Notes under the pieces: model-generated
What the model was told of the DNA's origin: nothing
What the model saw: only the letters and a program-made list of their open reading frames with translations
Databases searched by the model: none
Assembly (NCBI GenBank): GCA_002633025.1
Contig: NMRB01000045.1
Coordinates: 539,792 to 603,791, forward strand
Direction: 5' to 3'
DNA: 64,000 bases
From: Notospermus geniculatus
Taxonomy: Eukaryota > Nemertea > Pilidiophora > Heteronemertea > Lineidae
Position numbers and translations under genes: made by a program
Shown here: piece by piece, positions 45,980 through 57,100 of the stretch
How positions within the stretch are numbered: the stretch's first letter is position 1
How the letters are laid out: each line of letters opens with the position of its first letter

Positions 45980-46155
45980 TCGCAGCGTCTGTCACATGGG
46001 ACAGTAAGCCGTGGTGTCTCGTACCTTGCGTCTTTGCAAGGGCAAGTAAAAGACCCCATCCAAGTGAGGAACATGAGTAGCTTGAGATGGTCTCTTCCAT
46101 ACTTACCAGGGCCAATAATGCTGTGGCTTCGGCCTGATGGAAAAATCTCGCAGCG
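45980..46155 (+). mobile_element. SINE body, copy 2
   Basis: GGGACAGTAAGCCGTGGTG, GACCCCATCCAAGTGAGGAA and TACCAGGGCCAATAATGCT match the body of the 11074-11360 SINE in the opposite orientation. The tRNA-like head is absent. Confidence 0.75.
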
Positions 46156-48737
46156 TAACCGCCACGCCCGTTTTCTCTTGTCGATATTGCGCTGGTAACA
46201 CGGCTTTCTATCATTTGGAGCCAAACAATAGCGGAAATCATGCTAGCGTGAGTATTCGGCACGGATGAGTGATGGATTGAATGATGACTCATGGATACAT
46301 TGATGTTTTATTGTAAAACGTATGATTGATTTGCCATAGAATGAAAATGAACTCCTTCGAACCCATATTCTCGACAATCAGTTGCTATCCAGGGAGTTTC
46401 AGAAAAATATTCCCTGACAACCGATTAGCTGTTACTCAGTCAGAGACGAGAAAAACCTTCCACTGTGTCGGTTGTCAGATAAAGGAAACCAGCATGACAA
46501 AATGGCGACATTTTAGGTCTGTGTGAAAATTTGAATTGGCGGTGAGCAAAAGACACGACAAAGATTTAACCGCTAACCGCCGTCCCAGGCGATCTGGATA
46601 ACACGTAAATTATTCAAACCGTGAGACAAAAGTCTTGTGAACCATCGAGTTGGATTCTGTGTGTGGATGGGAAGTAGATACTAAACATGAATGATACATC
46701 AGAGAAGACGGCTGCTGGGCCTGAACCTTATCGCTATTTCCATATCCGTCGACCTGACCAGAGTTTGAAATACCTTTTGCTTTTTTCTCTGGATAAAGGG
46801 GGGTTTACTATAATGAGTCAAAGCGGCCGGAGTTCCAAAGCCGCAGCGAAGTACCATTAGCCTGAATGAGCCTCTTTTTTTCTTTACGTGGAGCCAGGCT
46901 CACAAAATCTTCCTCCTGAACTAGAAGCTGGTTCTGCATGTGAAGAGATTTTATGTGTAAGTGTTTCTTTATAGTCGTTTAGACACAATACTGGCCAACT
47001 CAGCATTCATACAACCAGCGCCTTCATGACTACCTCATCCTGACCACTTGAATGGCAAAGATATCCCATCTCCGAGTACGTTACCGTATGATTGTGTTCG
47101 GGGGAATATGAGTGAAAATCTGAGAAGCTGTTATTGTGCAAACGACCCCAAGATGTACATGTTAGGACTACAAGATGTGGGGATACAAACTTGTGGCAGA
47201 AAGAGTATAATGTACTTTGGCGAAGAGAGATGTTCTAAATTAGGAAGTTGATCCAAAATGGCCCATTTGCAATAAAGCCAGCTATGTGATCAGCTTAGTA
47301 AGTGAGCTGGGTCCTAACGACGTTCCTGTCGCTTTTTCTATCATCACCGAAGCATCACTTACGCACCAATCAAAGAGGATGTAATACCGGCCGGATGCTG
47401 CCTTTTTTACCTTCTGGTAATATTTCAAGCAGATAGATTTGTTAGGCCATTAAAGGCAGACGTGTTCTACATGTCGACTGTTCACGCTTCACACAATGGT
47501 TATGAAAGCGTTCGTACATCATTGAACAGGATCAGTCGTTTAAAAAATGCTTGCTCCAACAGGTCATTGGCCAATTCCCGTAACTTTATCAGCCAATCCC
47601 ATGTCGGCTATTCTAGCATGCTATTGGCCAATCCTCGGCCGGCTTACTGACCAGTCCTTGGAACCTTTGTAAATCCTCGTGGACTTTCGGAGCTTCTTCG
47701 TTCACCTTGGCCAATACGTGCACATCACCGTCAAATCTCGCAGACTTGACTGTTATAGTGGCTTCTGACCAGGGCTCTGCCTCGGGTATCGTGTATTTAC
47801 AAACTTTCAACATAAGAGCGGTTTATCGTTGGCCTTCATGAAGCGTCCTTTCTTCCAGCGACAGTCTCTGATTTGACAAACTCGTCTCGTATTTTCTGTC
47901 TCACTCGTCACTAAGGCAAATGTAATTAATCTAAGTAAAGAGTGCTCGGCATCTGCAAACATTAATCAGCTTTCGCGAGTTGCTCTGATGGAAGTGGATT
48001 GCAAACTGTTAGCGACAGATTAGACGACCATAAATAAGATGTGGTGACTTCATGAAACAAGGGAAGAGTTCTGTACACGTTGCTGTCACTTTATTTCTCA
48101 ACGGCAGCCATCTTTATGGTGAAGGTCAAGGTACCAACTGACAAATGTCTCAAAAGTTCGATCAACGACCTTTGTGGGCTGCCATTCAACAGGTGCTGTC
48201 GATCCTCGACACTGATTGGGAACCATAACCCACTGCCACAATACATCCAGGTGCTGATCAATTTCCCACACAAATGGCGTCCACCCCGCCGTTGTGTAGG
48301 ACCTGGTTAGGATGTGCTGCCCTCTATCGTCTGCATCATCTCGGCTGGATTTCGTACGGATTTCGCCGCCGCAGCAACCAGCCAAGTTGCAGCATGTTAT
48401 CATGCAGCGATCTGCTGAAAGTGCAGGAAACTGCCATATTATTATTATAATGGAAAGGTTGTGTATAGCTGTTGAACGGCGCCAGACAGGCTAAAAAGCT
48501 TCAGCCTGCAAAGCGAACAAATCAATTACATGTAATATCTTCTATTCCCCTGGTGCTGGTCTCATTAACTTCTGCTTGGTCTTGGATCAAATACTGTGTC
48601 AACTTGTACGACCGCTCTGGGATTGGTGTGGACTTGTGCTCCATTTACTGCGGGATTGATCGCTGCCATCTTGTTCTTGCCTAATTAGTTGTTTTGTCGT
48701 CTGGCCGTTTTTATGATGTTTGCATTCTTTCTATGCC
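46156..48737. other. Unannotated stretch
   Basis: About 2.6 kb without a convincing exon or repeat. Confidence 0.35.
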
Positions 48738-48741
48738 TTAA

Positions 48742-48950
48742 AGGGCGGTTTACACTAGGTTGCACCAAGTTGCAAGTTGCAGCAACTTGCAACTTGTTGC
48801 AAACTACCTGGGACGGTTTACACATAGAAAAATCGATGCAACATCCAGCGTGATCGAGTTGCAACAAGTTGCATGCCCGTTTACACATGCAACTTTTATG
48901 AACAAGTTGCATGAAGTTGCATATGAAAAGTTGCATGTGTAAACGGGCCT
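48742..48950. mobile_element. Miniature TTAA element (Kolobok-like)
   Basis: AGGGCGGTTTACAC and GTGTAAACGGGCCT are imperfect inverted ends, each flanked by TTAA (48738-48741, 48951-48954). The interior repeats GTTGCAACTTG and AAGTTGCA in both orientations. It shares the TTAA target and AGGG start with the 7.9 kb transposon. Confidence 0.75.
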
Positions 48951-49160
48951 TTAAGTGTTTCTAACTTCTTACCCGAGGGGTATCTGGCGAGACCTTCCAA
49001 AATCTGGCCACCATTGATTGTGGTGTTCGCCGAGCCAGATTGGACCATTCCCTTGTCAATTTCCATCATCAGATTTATGGATCAGTGAGATAAGCTGACC
49101 AAGCAGCGTATGCCGCTCACGAACATGACAAACTAATCCGGCTGACAAGTGGTGGCCTTC

Positions 49161-49433
49161 NNNNNNNNNNNNNNNNNNNNNNNNNNNNNNNNNNNNNNNN
49201 NNNNNNNNNNNNNNNNNNNNNNNNNNNNNNNNNNNNNNNNNNNNNNNNNNNNNNNNNNNNNNNNNNNNNNNNNNNNNNNNNNNNNNNNNNNNNNNNNNNN
49301 NNNNNNNNNNNNNNNNNNNNNNNNNNNNNNNNNNNNNNNNNNNNNNNNNNNNNNNNNNNNNNNNNNNNNNNNNNNNNNNNNNNNNNNNNNNNNNNNNNNN
49401 NNNNNNNNNNNNNNNNNNNNNNNNNNNNNNNNN
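49161..49433. other. Assembly gap (273 N)
   Basis: A run of N. Confidence 0.99.
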
Positions 49434-50008
49434 TGACCATGCAACAATCATCATGATATTCATGATATGCACTCAGTTCGGTAGAAAGTATCGCCGTTAT
49501 ATCACTGGATTCTCCTCCAACTTGTTTTTCATTAGCATTCGAGGATTGAGAAGTTGATGACTACAAACACTACTGCTGCACAGAGCTGTTGACCGACACA
49601 ATAACATCCACAGGCCACTTATCAAACACGCAATATCGATGCAAGAACATGGAGAGAGGCAATATTGATGGACTTGACCCTGCTCTGGAGTTAAGAGTCT
49701 GACAGATATTAGTTCTTACATGAAGATTCTCCTTCAAACACGACAAGTGTCCTCCAGATAAACAACAAGACAAACTAGTGGAAGTTATAAATGATTCATG
49801 GAGGCCGTGGCTAATTCAAATGATAGTTTTAGGTTTTGTTTAAGATTCGCCAAGGACTACATTATCCTGACTCGTTTTATAGGTCTTTTAATGATGCTTT
49901 ATGTTAACGATTAACTTAATGGTTATGTCCTTGACTTTAATAGTATATTCAATCATCATACAGTCACTTTTCTTTCAGCATGTGTTGCTGAAAGCTAAGT
50001 TCAGCAAT

Positions 50009-50210
50009 GGGAGACTTGCCTGCCGTTAGAGGCCACCACCACGCCAAGTAGGGGTCCTAGGACGTCATGGAATTTGACGTCACACAGAAGAAATGCACGG
50101 CATGACGTCATCCATGACGTGGAGGCCATGGCTTATATCTGTGACGTCAAAAGTTTGTGACGTTCTAGGACGCCAACAGGCGGCGGCCTCTAACGGCAGT
50201 AAAGTTTCCC
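50009..50210. mobile_element. Miniature element, CTGCCGTTAGAGG family, copy 1
   Basis: GGGAGACTTGCCTGCCGTTA pairs with the right end TAACGGCAGTAAAGTTTCCC. The interior repeats ATGACGTCA-like motifs. A relative lies at 54868-55025. Confidence 0.75.
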
Positions 50211-50219
50211 ATAACAGTA

Positions 50220-50429
50220 GGGAGGTTTCGCAAGTGCCCGGTTAGGCCCTACGACGACGTTTATCTATTGACCCAAACAATAGATAAACGTCGTCGTAGG
50301 GCCTGACGATAGGGAGGTTTCGCAAGCGCCCGGTTAGGCCCTACGACGACGTTTATCTATTGTTTGGGTATACTCACACAATAGATAAACGTCGTCGTAG
50401 GGCCTAACCGGGCGCTTGCAAAACCTCCC
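50220..50429. mobile_element. Double foldback element, TA flanks
   Basis: GGGAGGTTTCGCAAG begins each of two side-by-side hairpins (50220 and about 50310), and the right end is CTTGCAAAACCTCCC. CCTACGACGACGTTTATC and its complement occur twice each. TA flanks the whole. The structure looks like one foldback with an internal tandem copy. Confidence 0.8.
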
Positions 50430-50431
50430 TA

Positions 50432-50984
50432 GTCCTTCGACAACGAAGAGTTGTCAACGGTTTCCGTGTAGCCTAAGTGACTTCAATGGATAATTTTGAG
50501 TGATCACAAGTTTTGAATCTCAGAAGATTCTCGATTTCTTATCACGCTTGTACATGTAACGAAACATATATTCCAAGGGTTCGCTGCCGAAGCGCACCCC
50601 TGATCGAAACCTCCGCGTGTACTGAATACCACTGGATCATAAACAACATCATAACGCTGGATACAAGATGTCTCGGCTGACTCCCAAGCCCTCCTAAGAT
50701 GCTTTATATTAGTTCTAGGATCCTTCGCCGCTCCCCAGCCAGTCACTCCCCACAGACGGGGACTGCATGAAGTAGAAGTCTGCTGGTCGTGAAGCGGCTC
50801 TTCAAACCGGACCCGGAAAGTAGTGTGTGTTTAGCCTTACCATGGAGAGGCATCGCACACACTGCCCTTACGAATGCTTCCATCTCCATCACGGTTCTAT
50901 ATCGTCTTGTTGATCAATAACACATATGGCAACTCTCTTAGAAATTATGATTCCTTCCCTAGTCATTCCTGGTTCTTCAGTTCG
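50432..50984. other. Unannotated stretch
   Basis: No supported feature. Confidence 0.4.
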
Positions 50985-51255
50985 TCGCATTGGACAGTAA
51001 GCCGTGGTGCCTTGTACCTTGTGCCTTTTCAAAGGCAAGTAAAGACCCCATCCAAGTGAGGAACATGAGTAGCGCGTGGGAGAGTAAGCCATGGTGTTTT
51101 GTACCGTGTGCCTTTGCAACGGCAAGTATTACGTTTAAAAAGACCCTTCCAAGTGAGGAACACGAGTAGCTTGAGGTGGCCTCTTCCGTACTTTAATACC
51201 GGTACCAGGACCAGGAATGCTATGGCTTCGGCCCTGACGGAAAATCTATATAAAT
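50985..51255 (+). mobile_element. SINE body, copy 3, internally duplicated
   Basis: The AGTAAGCCGTGGTG to AAGTGAGGAACATGAGTAG part occurs twice in a row, followed by CAGGACCAGGAATGCTATGG. It lacks the tRNA head. Confidence 0.7.
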
Positions 51256-52141
51256 AACAGAGCTACCAATATACAGTACATTGTGTTCGTCAACCGACAG
51301 TTAACTTGTCTCCGATTATCGTCTCCGAAGACCAGACTTGAGGAAGTCATTCATCCAGTAGTTTGTCCATTTACATGTATATCATCCACGAACCCGTCAA
51401 TTTCTTGTCTCTTCAATTGATAAGAGCGAACCACTTGTCGACATTGTTGAACTGAGTAACCCTGACGTACATGTATGAATGAAGATTCTGGCTGATCGAA
51501 GAGTTCATCATTTCTCAATGTGTGGGAATGTGTTTTATGTTTAATGGGCAAGTCGTTAATGTACTTTGAGATCGTCGACCCAGTATATGATTAGATTTAG
51601 AATTTCAATGATTAATGTTCATACTGCATTCAAGTGTGTCGGCATTCTTCGTTAAAGACATCCGCGGTACCAATCCCGCTGTACCCTCGTCATTGATGGC
51701 AGGGCAAACTGAGGCCAGAACAGCTGCTTTACCACAATCAACAACAACCTTGCTGTTGCTGGAATCCATTTTCCACACATCGCCGCTAGGTTACGCTACT
51801 GGTCGATGGAGCAATCTAAAACGCGGCACCAACACCGATGGTATGCCAGATTGGCTGGAATCGAGATCCTAGCCTCGAAAGCCAAGGTCCATGCGTACGA
51901 ACTGACATAGGCAGAGACGTCCCCAGTCGTATTAGGCCATTATTTTTATGAATCCTGAGAGTGGTTGTAGTTTTAAGTAAGACAACCAACTATCACCGGT
52001 AGCTGCTACTGCTGCAGGTCTAGTCATCCTGAAATACAGTGAGCAGGATTCAGAAACAATTTGTTCGGAGTTCGAGGGTCAGCCCAATGAAGTGGGTTCA
52101 ATATTTTTCGCATGAAATAAGCAATTATTTCTTGTTTGGCA
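51256..52141. other. Unannotated stretch
   Basis: No supported feature. Confidence 0.4.
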
Positions 52142-52144
52142 TTA

Positions 52145-52286
52145 AGCAAGGTTCATTGGCACACGGATCCGATCCGTTTTCAGTCCGTTTGCCCCTAGTT
52201 TTCCGGATACCACAACGCTGAGGTCCATTTGATAGATATTTTACGGACCTGAATCGGACCAATTCCGTGTACCAATGAACCTTGCT
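52145..52286. mobile_element. 142 bp miniature element with TTA duplication
   Basis: AGCAAGGTTCATTGGCACAC pairs with the right end CCAATGAACCTTGCT; TTA flanks both ends (52142-52144, 52287-52289). A 3 bp TWA duplication suggests PIF/Harbinger. Confidence 0.75.
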
Positions 52287-52289
52287 TTA

Positions 52290-53084
52290 GACTGCCCAAA
52301 CATACGCGATCACTTTAATAAACTCCTTAATGCCTCAAAACAGGCCACCAATGAAATCGACCAAATGACCCTTGTAAACCAGTATTGGTCCATTGGGAGG
52401 CATTAAAATGGTTGATCCTACTCATCGTCTTTGTCTGTCTGCAACCATCGTTACCAGCGTCTTAATCACGCCAGCATTTAAAGTTACATCCCATTACATC
52501 TGGGGTAATCATGCTAAGAGCGCAAGATTTCGAAACATTTCAATTTGATTATTCGGCAGCGTATTGTCTCATGGCGTCCATCTGGAAAAAACACTCGTCT
52601 TGGTAATATCTGGAGCAATGGACCCGGGAGGGCCATGCCATAAATCTGCCTGTTACAAGATGACAGATTCGTTTGGGTTTAGAGTCTGTTCGAGCCCTCT
52701 TTGTTGTCCTTTGCGGAGAGAATATCAACCATTCGTTTTTTCCACCATCCATCAGTCTTCCTGGAATGGTTCTAAGACCCGGATGAACGACCCAAGTTTA
52801 AACATAATGGCCGTTAACGCTGGACCACAAATTACCGCAGCCGCCCCACAACGATCTGTCAGTCAGGCAGATTGGCTCTGCGTTCATATTTCGTGAGCGA
52901 TGCCACTGTTTTATCCCCTTGGTACACAGGAATCATCATAAATGAAATCTCAGCCTATCTCGTGTTTCCCCCGATATTCTGCCGCTGTTTGGTCGTTCCT
53001 TTGTTTTTCTCTTTCAGATAGTGTACTGCTTGTCTGGTCACGTGATCATTGTGCGTGCAAGATCAAGAAGGAAACGTGAGTACA
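52290..53084. other. Unannotated stretch
   Basis: No supported gene. A 58 bp exon-like segment at 53018-53075 has acceptor and donor but does not keep phase with the receptor gene. Confidence 0.4.
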
Positions 53085-53415
53085 GATATCTGCTATAGAA
53101 TAGAACTGAGATACAGATATCTGCTTGAGAGATACGGATATTTGCTGTGAAATTGAACTGAGATACATATATCTGCTGTGAGATAGAACTGAGATACAGA
53201 TATTGTTGTGAAATAGAACTGAGATACAGATATCTGCTGTGGAATGGAACCGAGATGCAGATATCTGCTGTTGAATGGTACTGAGATACAGATATTGCTG
53301 TGAAATAGAACCGAGATTCAGATATCTGCTGCAAAATAGAACTGAGATACAGGTATCTGCTGTGGGATAGAACTGAGATACAGACATCTACTGCGAAATA
53401 GAACTGAGATTTGAC
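53085..53415 (+). repeat. ~29 bp minisatellite
   Basis: GAACTGAGATACAGATATCT plus GCTGTGAAATA repeats about eleven times with variation. The unit contains an AGATATCT palindrome. Confidence 0.85.
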
Positions 53416-54027
53416 CATCTGCGACTTCATTGCATTCACCGCGATGTAGAGGGATAGATGCGACCACATCACGAGTGGCAACCTCACATTTGAAAACAAA
53501 GCCAGTAATTTATTGTCCGAACAAGTTTTCCCAAAAATATGGCTGGTGTCACCTCTCCCCTCGCATACTAATCAGCTTCCTCGTTTCTCCTGTAATTTGT
53601 AACAGGAATCTAAAACCTTTCTGTCTAATAATTTAATGGAATGCTTAAACTGTCTGATGATTTAATGGTGGATTAAATTGTCTGATAAATCATACGTTTG
53701 GTACTTAAGGCATTATTTGCATCGTTTATATGCACCAGGTTTTAACACGTCTAATTCAATTTTGGAAACATTTGCACGAAAATGTTTTAATGGGATATCA
53801 TCGCCTATCATAGATTACCAAAGTTGTCAAAATGATATATCACGAAATTTTAGTTTTCGGTGATGGTGAACGTGAACGTGAAGGTGGACCAGTTCGTCTC
53901 TTTTGGAAACGGTGGCAAAAGTTATAAGACACAACTATTGAAGTACCTCAGTTTTCTCTCAGCCTTGCCCCACCCTGTCACACAGTCTGTGGTCCATATG
54001 GCCTCAGCTATTGAACTTTAACTTCAG

Positions 54028-54192
54028 TTTCCTGTGACGAAGATCCTCCAAACGTCAAAAATGGATTCTTGACACTTGCTGGCGATTCCGTAATTTATAC
54101 TTGCCCGCGATGGTACCGGTTCGCAGACGGTAACAAGACCAAGACAATACAATGTACAGAGGATGGATGGCCGCCCATTGACGATTGCATGC
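54028..54192 (+). CDS. Receptor exon: CCP1
   Basis: Four cysteines in CCP order: SCDEDPP, YTCPRW, IQCTEDGW, DDCM. Acceptor ACTTCAG, donor GTGAGT. A foldback element begins about 22 bp after the donor. Confidence 0.88.
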
Positions 54193-57100
54193 GTGAGTAT
54201 GGGTAGATAAAATATGGAGGTTTAGAAATCAAATGATAAACGTAAACTTTACGACGACGTTATTTTTCATACTACGCATTACCCAGATTTTATATTGCAT
54301 TTTCGGTGCAAAAATGTTGTCGCTAACGTTTCGAAACCTCCCTACTATGGCAAGTTTCGGTCGTGAGTTCTTGAAGGTGTGATCCCTACTGTTAATGGAA
54401 CCAACGTTTGCTGTGTGTTTAGCAGATTCACGTTGCCGAGATTGCTCGGATTTTTTCTTGACTGATGGTTTTCATGGTGTTAATAACATTATGTGTGTCG
54501 CTGAACGATATAAAGCAGGAGAAATCTTTTTACCAGCCCCAGTCCGTGAGATATATTGGTTTTGTTCTGTATATCATACGGTATTGTGGTTGAGCTATTG
54601 TACATTCTTCCCAGTGGTTCTTGAATTCTTTCAGCCGGACGCTGCGCCGATGGCTGGGTTCGTTACGAGAAAAAGTGTTATGGATTCGACAAGGCTAGAG
54701 CCTTGAACTTCACAGAAGCGCTCAATGTTTGCAGTAGCACAGATATTAAAAGCCTTAGACTCAATCACCTCGCCGTCTCACCCAAGGATTCCGCACTTGA
54801 ACAAAGAGGACCTGTGGAATATTTCAAAAAAATGATTCGATCTTACATAAAACATAAAAGGTGAGAATTGGAAGATTTTACTGCCGTTAGAGGGCGCCTT
54901 AGAACGTCAAAAAATTGACGTCGATGACGTTGTGGCGTGCAATAAATTCTTCTCTGTGACGTTAAATTCCATGACGTTCTAGGACCGCTAACTGATGTTG
55001 ACCTCTAACGGCAGGAAAGTCCCCCAATGACAAATGCGTGGCGGTTGAACTGATGCTTTTTTGCCCCGTGTTAACATTTCCCGTTACTCTCTCGAGAGAG
55101 GATCAGGTTTTCAAGCCACGGACGGTAATGAAATATCGATCCATTTATCAGAAACGTCTCAAATCTAATTAGTGGCGGGGAAATGTATGCGACATGTTTT
55201 ACAGTATCCTGTCAAGTAAATCACACTCCGAATCGTTTCACAATATTAATTAGAGTAGACCGAGCGGAATTCAGAAAGTAATCGGCACATAGATTGCAAA
55301 AAGATTATAATTTTAGTTGTTGTGCATCAGAAGGTTTGCTACGGATATGAAAACCCGTACATCAAGTTAAAAAAGGTTCAGTGGGGAACAAACGTTTGTG
55401 GTGATATAATCAGTCGTGTCGAAGATTTTAATCTAAACGTAGCTTTAAAAAGCTACGTTTAGCTGCCACGCGGCATGCGGATTGCGGAACGCGGAAGCGG
55501 GAAATGCAATGCGTTTTCGCATACAACATATCGCTTCCGCCTGGGATTCCGCATCCCTATACTGCATTCCGGATGCCTGGTAAACGCAGCTTTAGATGTC
55601 AAAATTCTGTTTCTCTTTTACATCACTGAATAAGAAGGACTTTGTTTTTTCTCCCACAGGGGTCCTTCCCAGACCGTATCAGGTCAGTTTTGGGTTGGGT
55701 TGTATAGAGGACCTCGCAGTAAAGACTGGTTATGGGCCGACTCTGAACGCCAAGCAGTGCCCTTCATACCTCCAGAGCGGTCGGACGCTCTCTACGCCTA
55801 CGTCAACGTCAGCGTTGACAAGGATGATGTCAACGTGACGTTAGGCTTCGATACAGAAGAGAAAGAATATAACTACATTTGCGAAGAACGTAAGTAACGA
55901 ATATAGAGTGGTTTAGACAGTCTAGTGTCGCTATCGGCCATTATTTGGGGGAACGTGACCTCAGTTTACCGCCGCATCAATCTTGAGTTCACAGTGGCTG
56001 AGTAAACTATAACAAGGGGGCAGAAAGAGGTTCCGACCATGCCATTGTCCCTGGTTTCTTCGGGCTTGGACTGGTTCCCCAACTTTGCAGCTCACTCCTG
56101 GGGCCTGTTTCCTAAAGTGACTTTAAGCTAATAGTACCTTTAACCAAATGAAAAAAGCATTGAGTTAATGGTGCCTTTAGCTTAAAGTCACTTTATGAAA
56201 CAGGCCCCTGGGCAGTTACTCCGTTGCGGACAGCAGCGCCGCGGGAGTGGAACGGCAAAGATAGAAACCAATCTACTTCGGCTGAGCATTTGCGCTCATT
56301 CTTCACGACATCTAAAGAAGATGCTATGAAGTCTTTTCAAACATTCATGCGGCGAGCTCGCTTATAAACCTTTGGTCGTATGCAGCAGTTCTAACAAGCC
56401 ATTCTTTCCAGATGCACGTTGTCCTGGCGTAGATGACAGCGACGATACCTTGTATCAGCAGAGGTCCAACCAACTTACCACCAATGACAGAGTCTGTCCT
56501 GAGATCAGCCAGGTCACGTGTTATGATGGCCTCTGGAGAATGAGCTCGTGCCTTAAACGAAGTAAGCAGGTAGACGCAGATTAGAAATGTTATTGCCGTG
56601 TATTTCCGCCTTTTGTCGATAGCCGGCGCAACTGGCGGTGATTGCATCATTCTCCAATACCAATACCATAGTCTTGCCTTTCGCCCCAGGGTTGGAGAAT
56701 GTATGATTACAATACAATGCATAGGTGGATACCCTAGGAACGGGTGTTACTCTCCATGGGGCGAGGTTGATAAGCGGTAATTTAACAACATTGTCAATAG
56801 AGGTCTCCCTAATTCGGGTATGTTTAGCGCAGGATAGGAAAGAAATACTGTGCCCCTTTAAGCCGAGACGCTCACACGAGTTTGTCCTTCATTCGACCTG
56901 ATACACCTGTAGATCTTCTTGGTCGATACTTGATTCTTCTGTTTGAGGGCCAAGTTAACATCAAGTGTCTTGGAAAAGAAACATTGAATGAAAATTTTAA
57001 ATGAAAAAACTTCAATAACTGATGTTAGTAAAAATCTCATTTGCGCGAATGGTAAATGAGGGTGAACAGCCATTATCTGGATTCCAATATTTCATCTCAC

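Noticed and set aside
45742-46292. Open frames of 143-160 aa on the - strand
   Set aside because: They overlap a SINE body and mirror the frame in the other SINE copy.
53018-53075. 58 bp exon-like segment with good acceptor and GTGAGT donor upstream of CCP1
   Set aside because: Its length breaks the phase needed to join the CCP1 exon, and the peptide shows no signal or domain.
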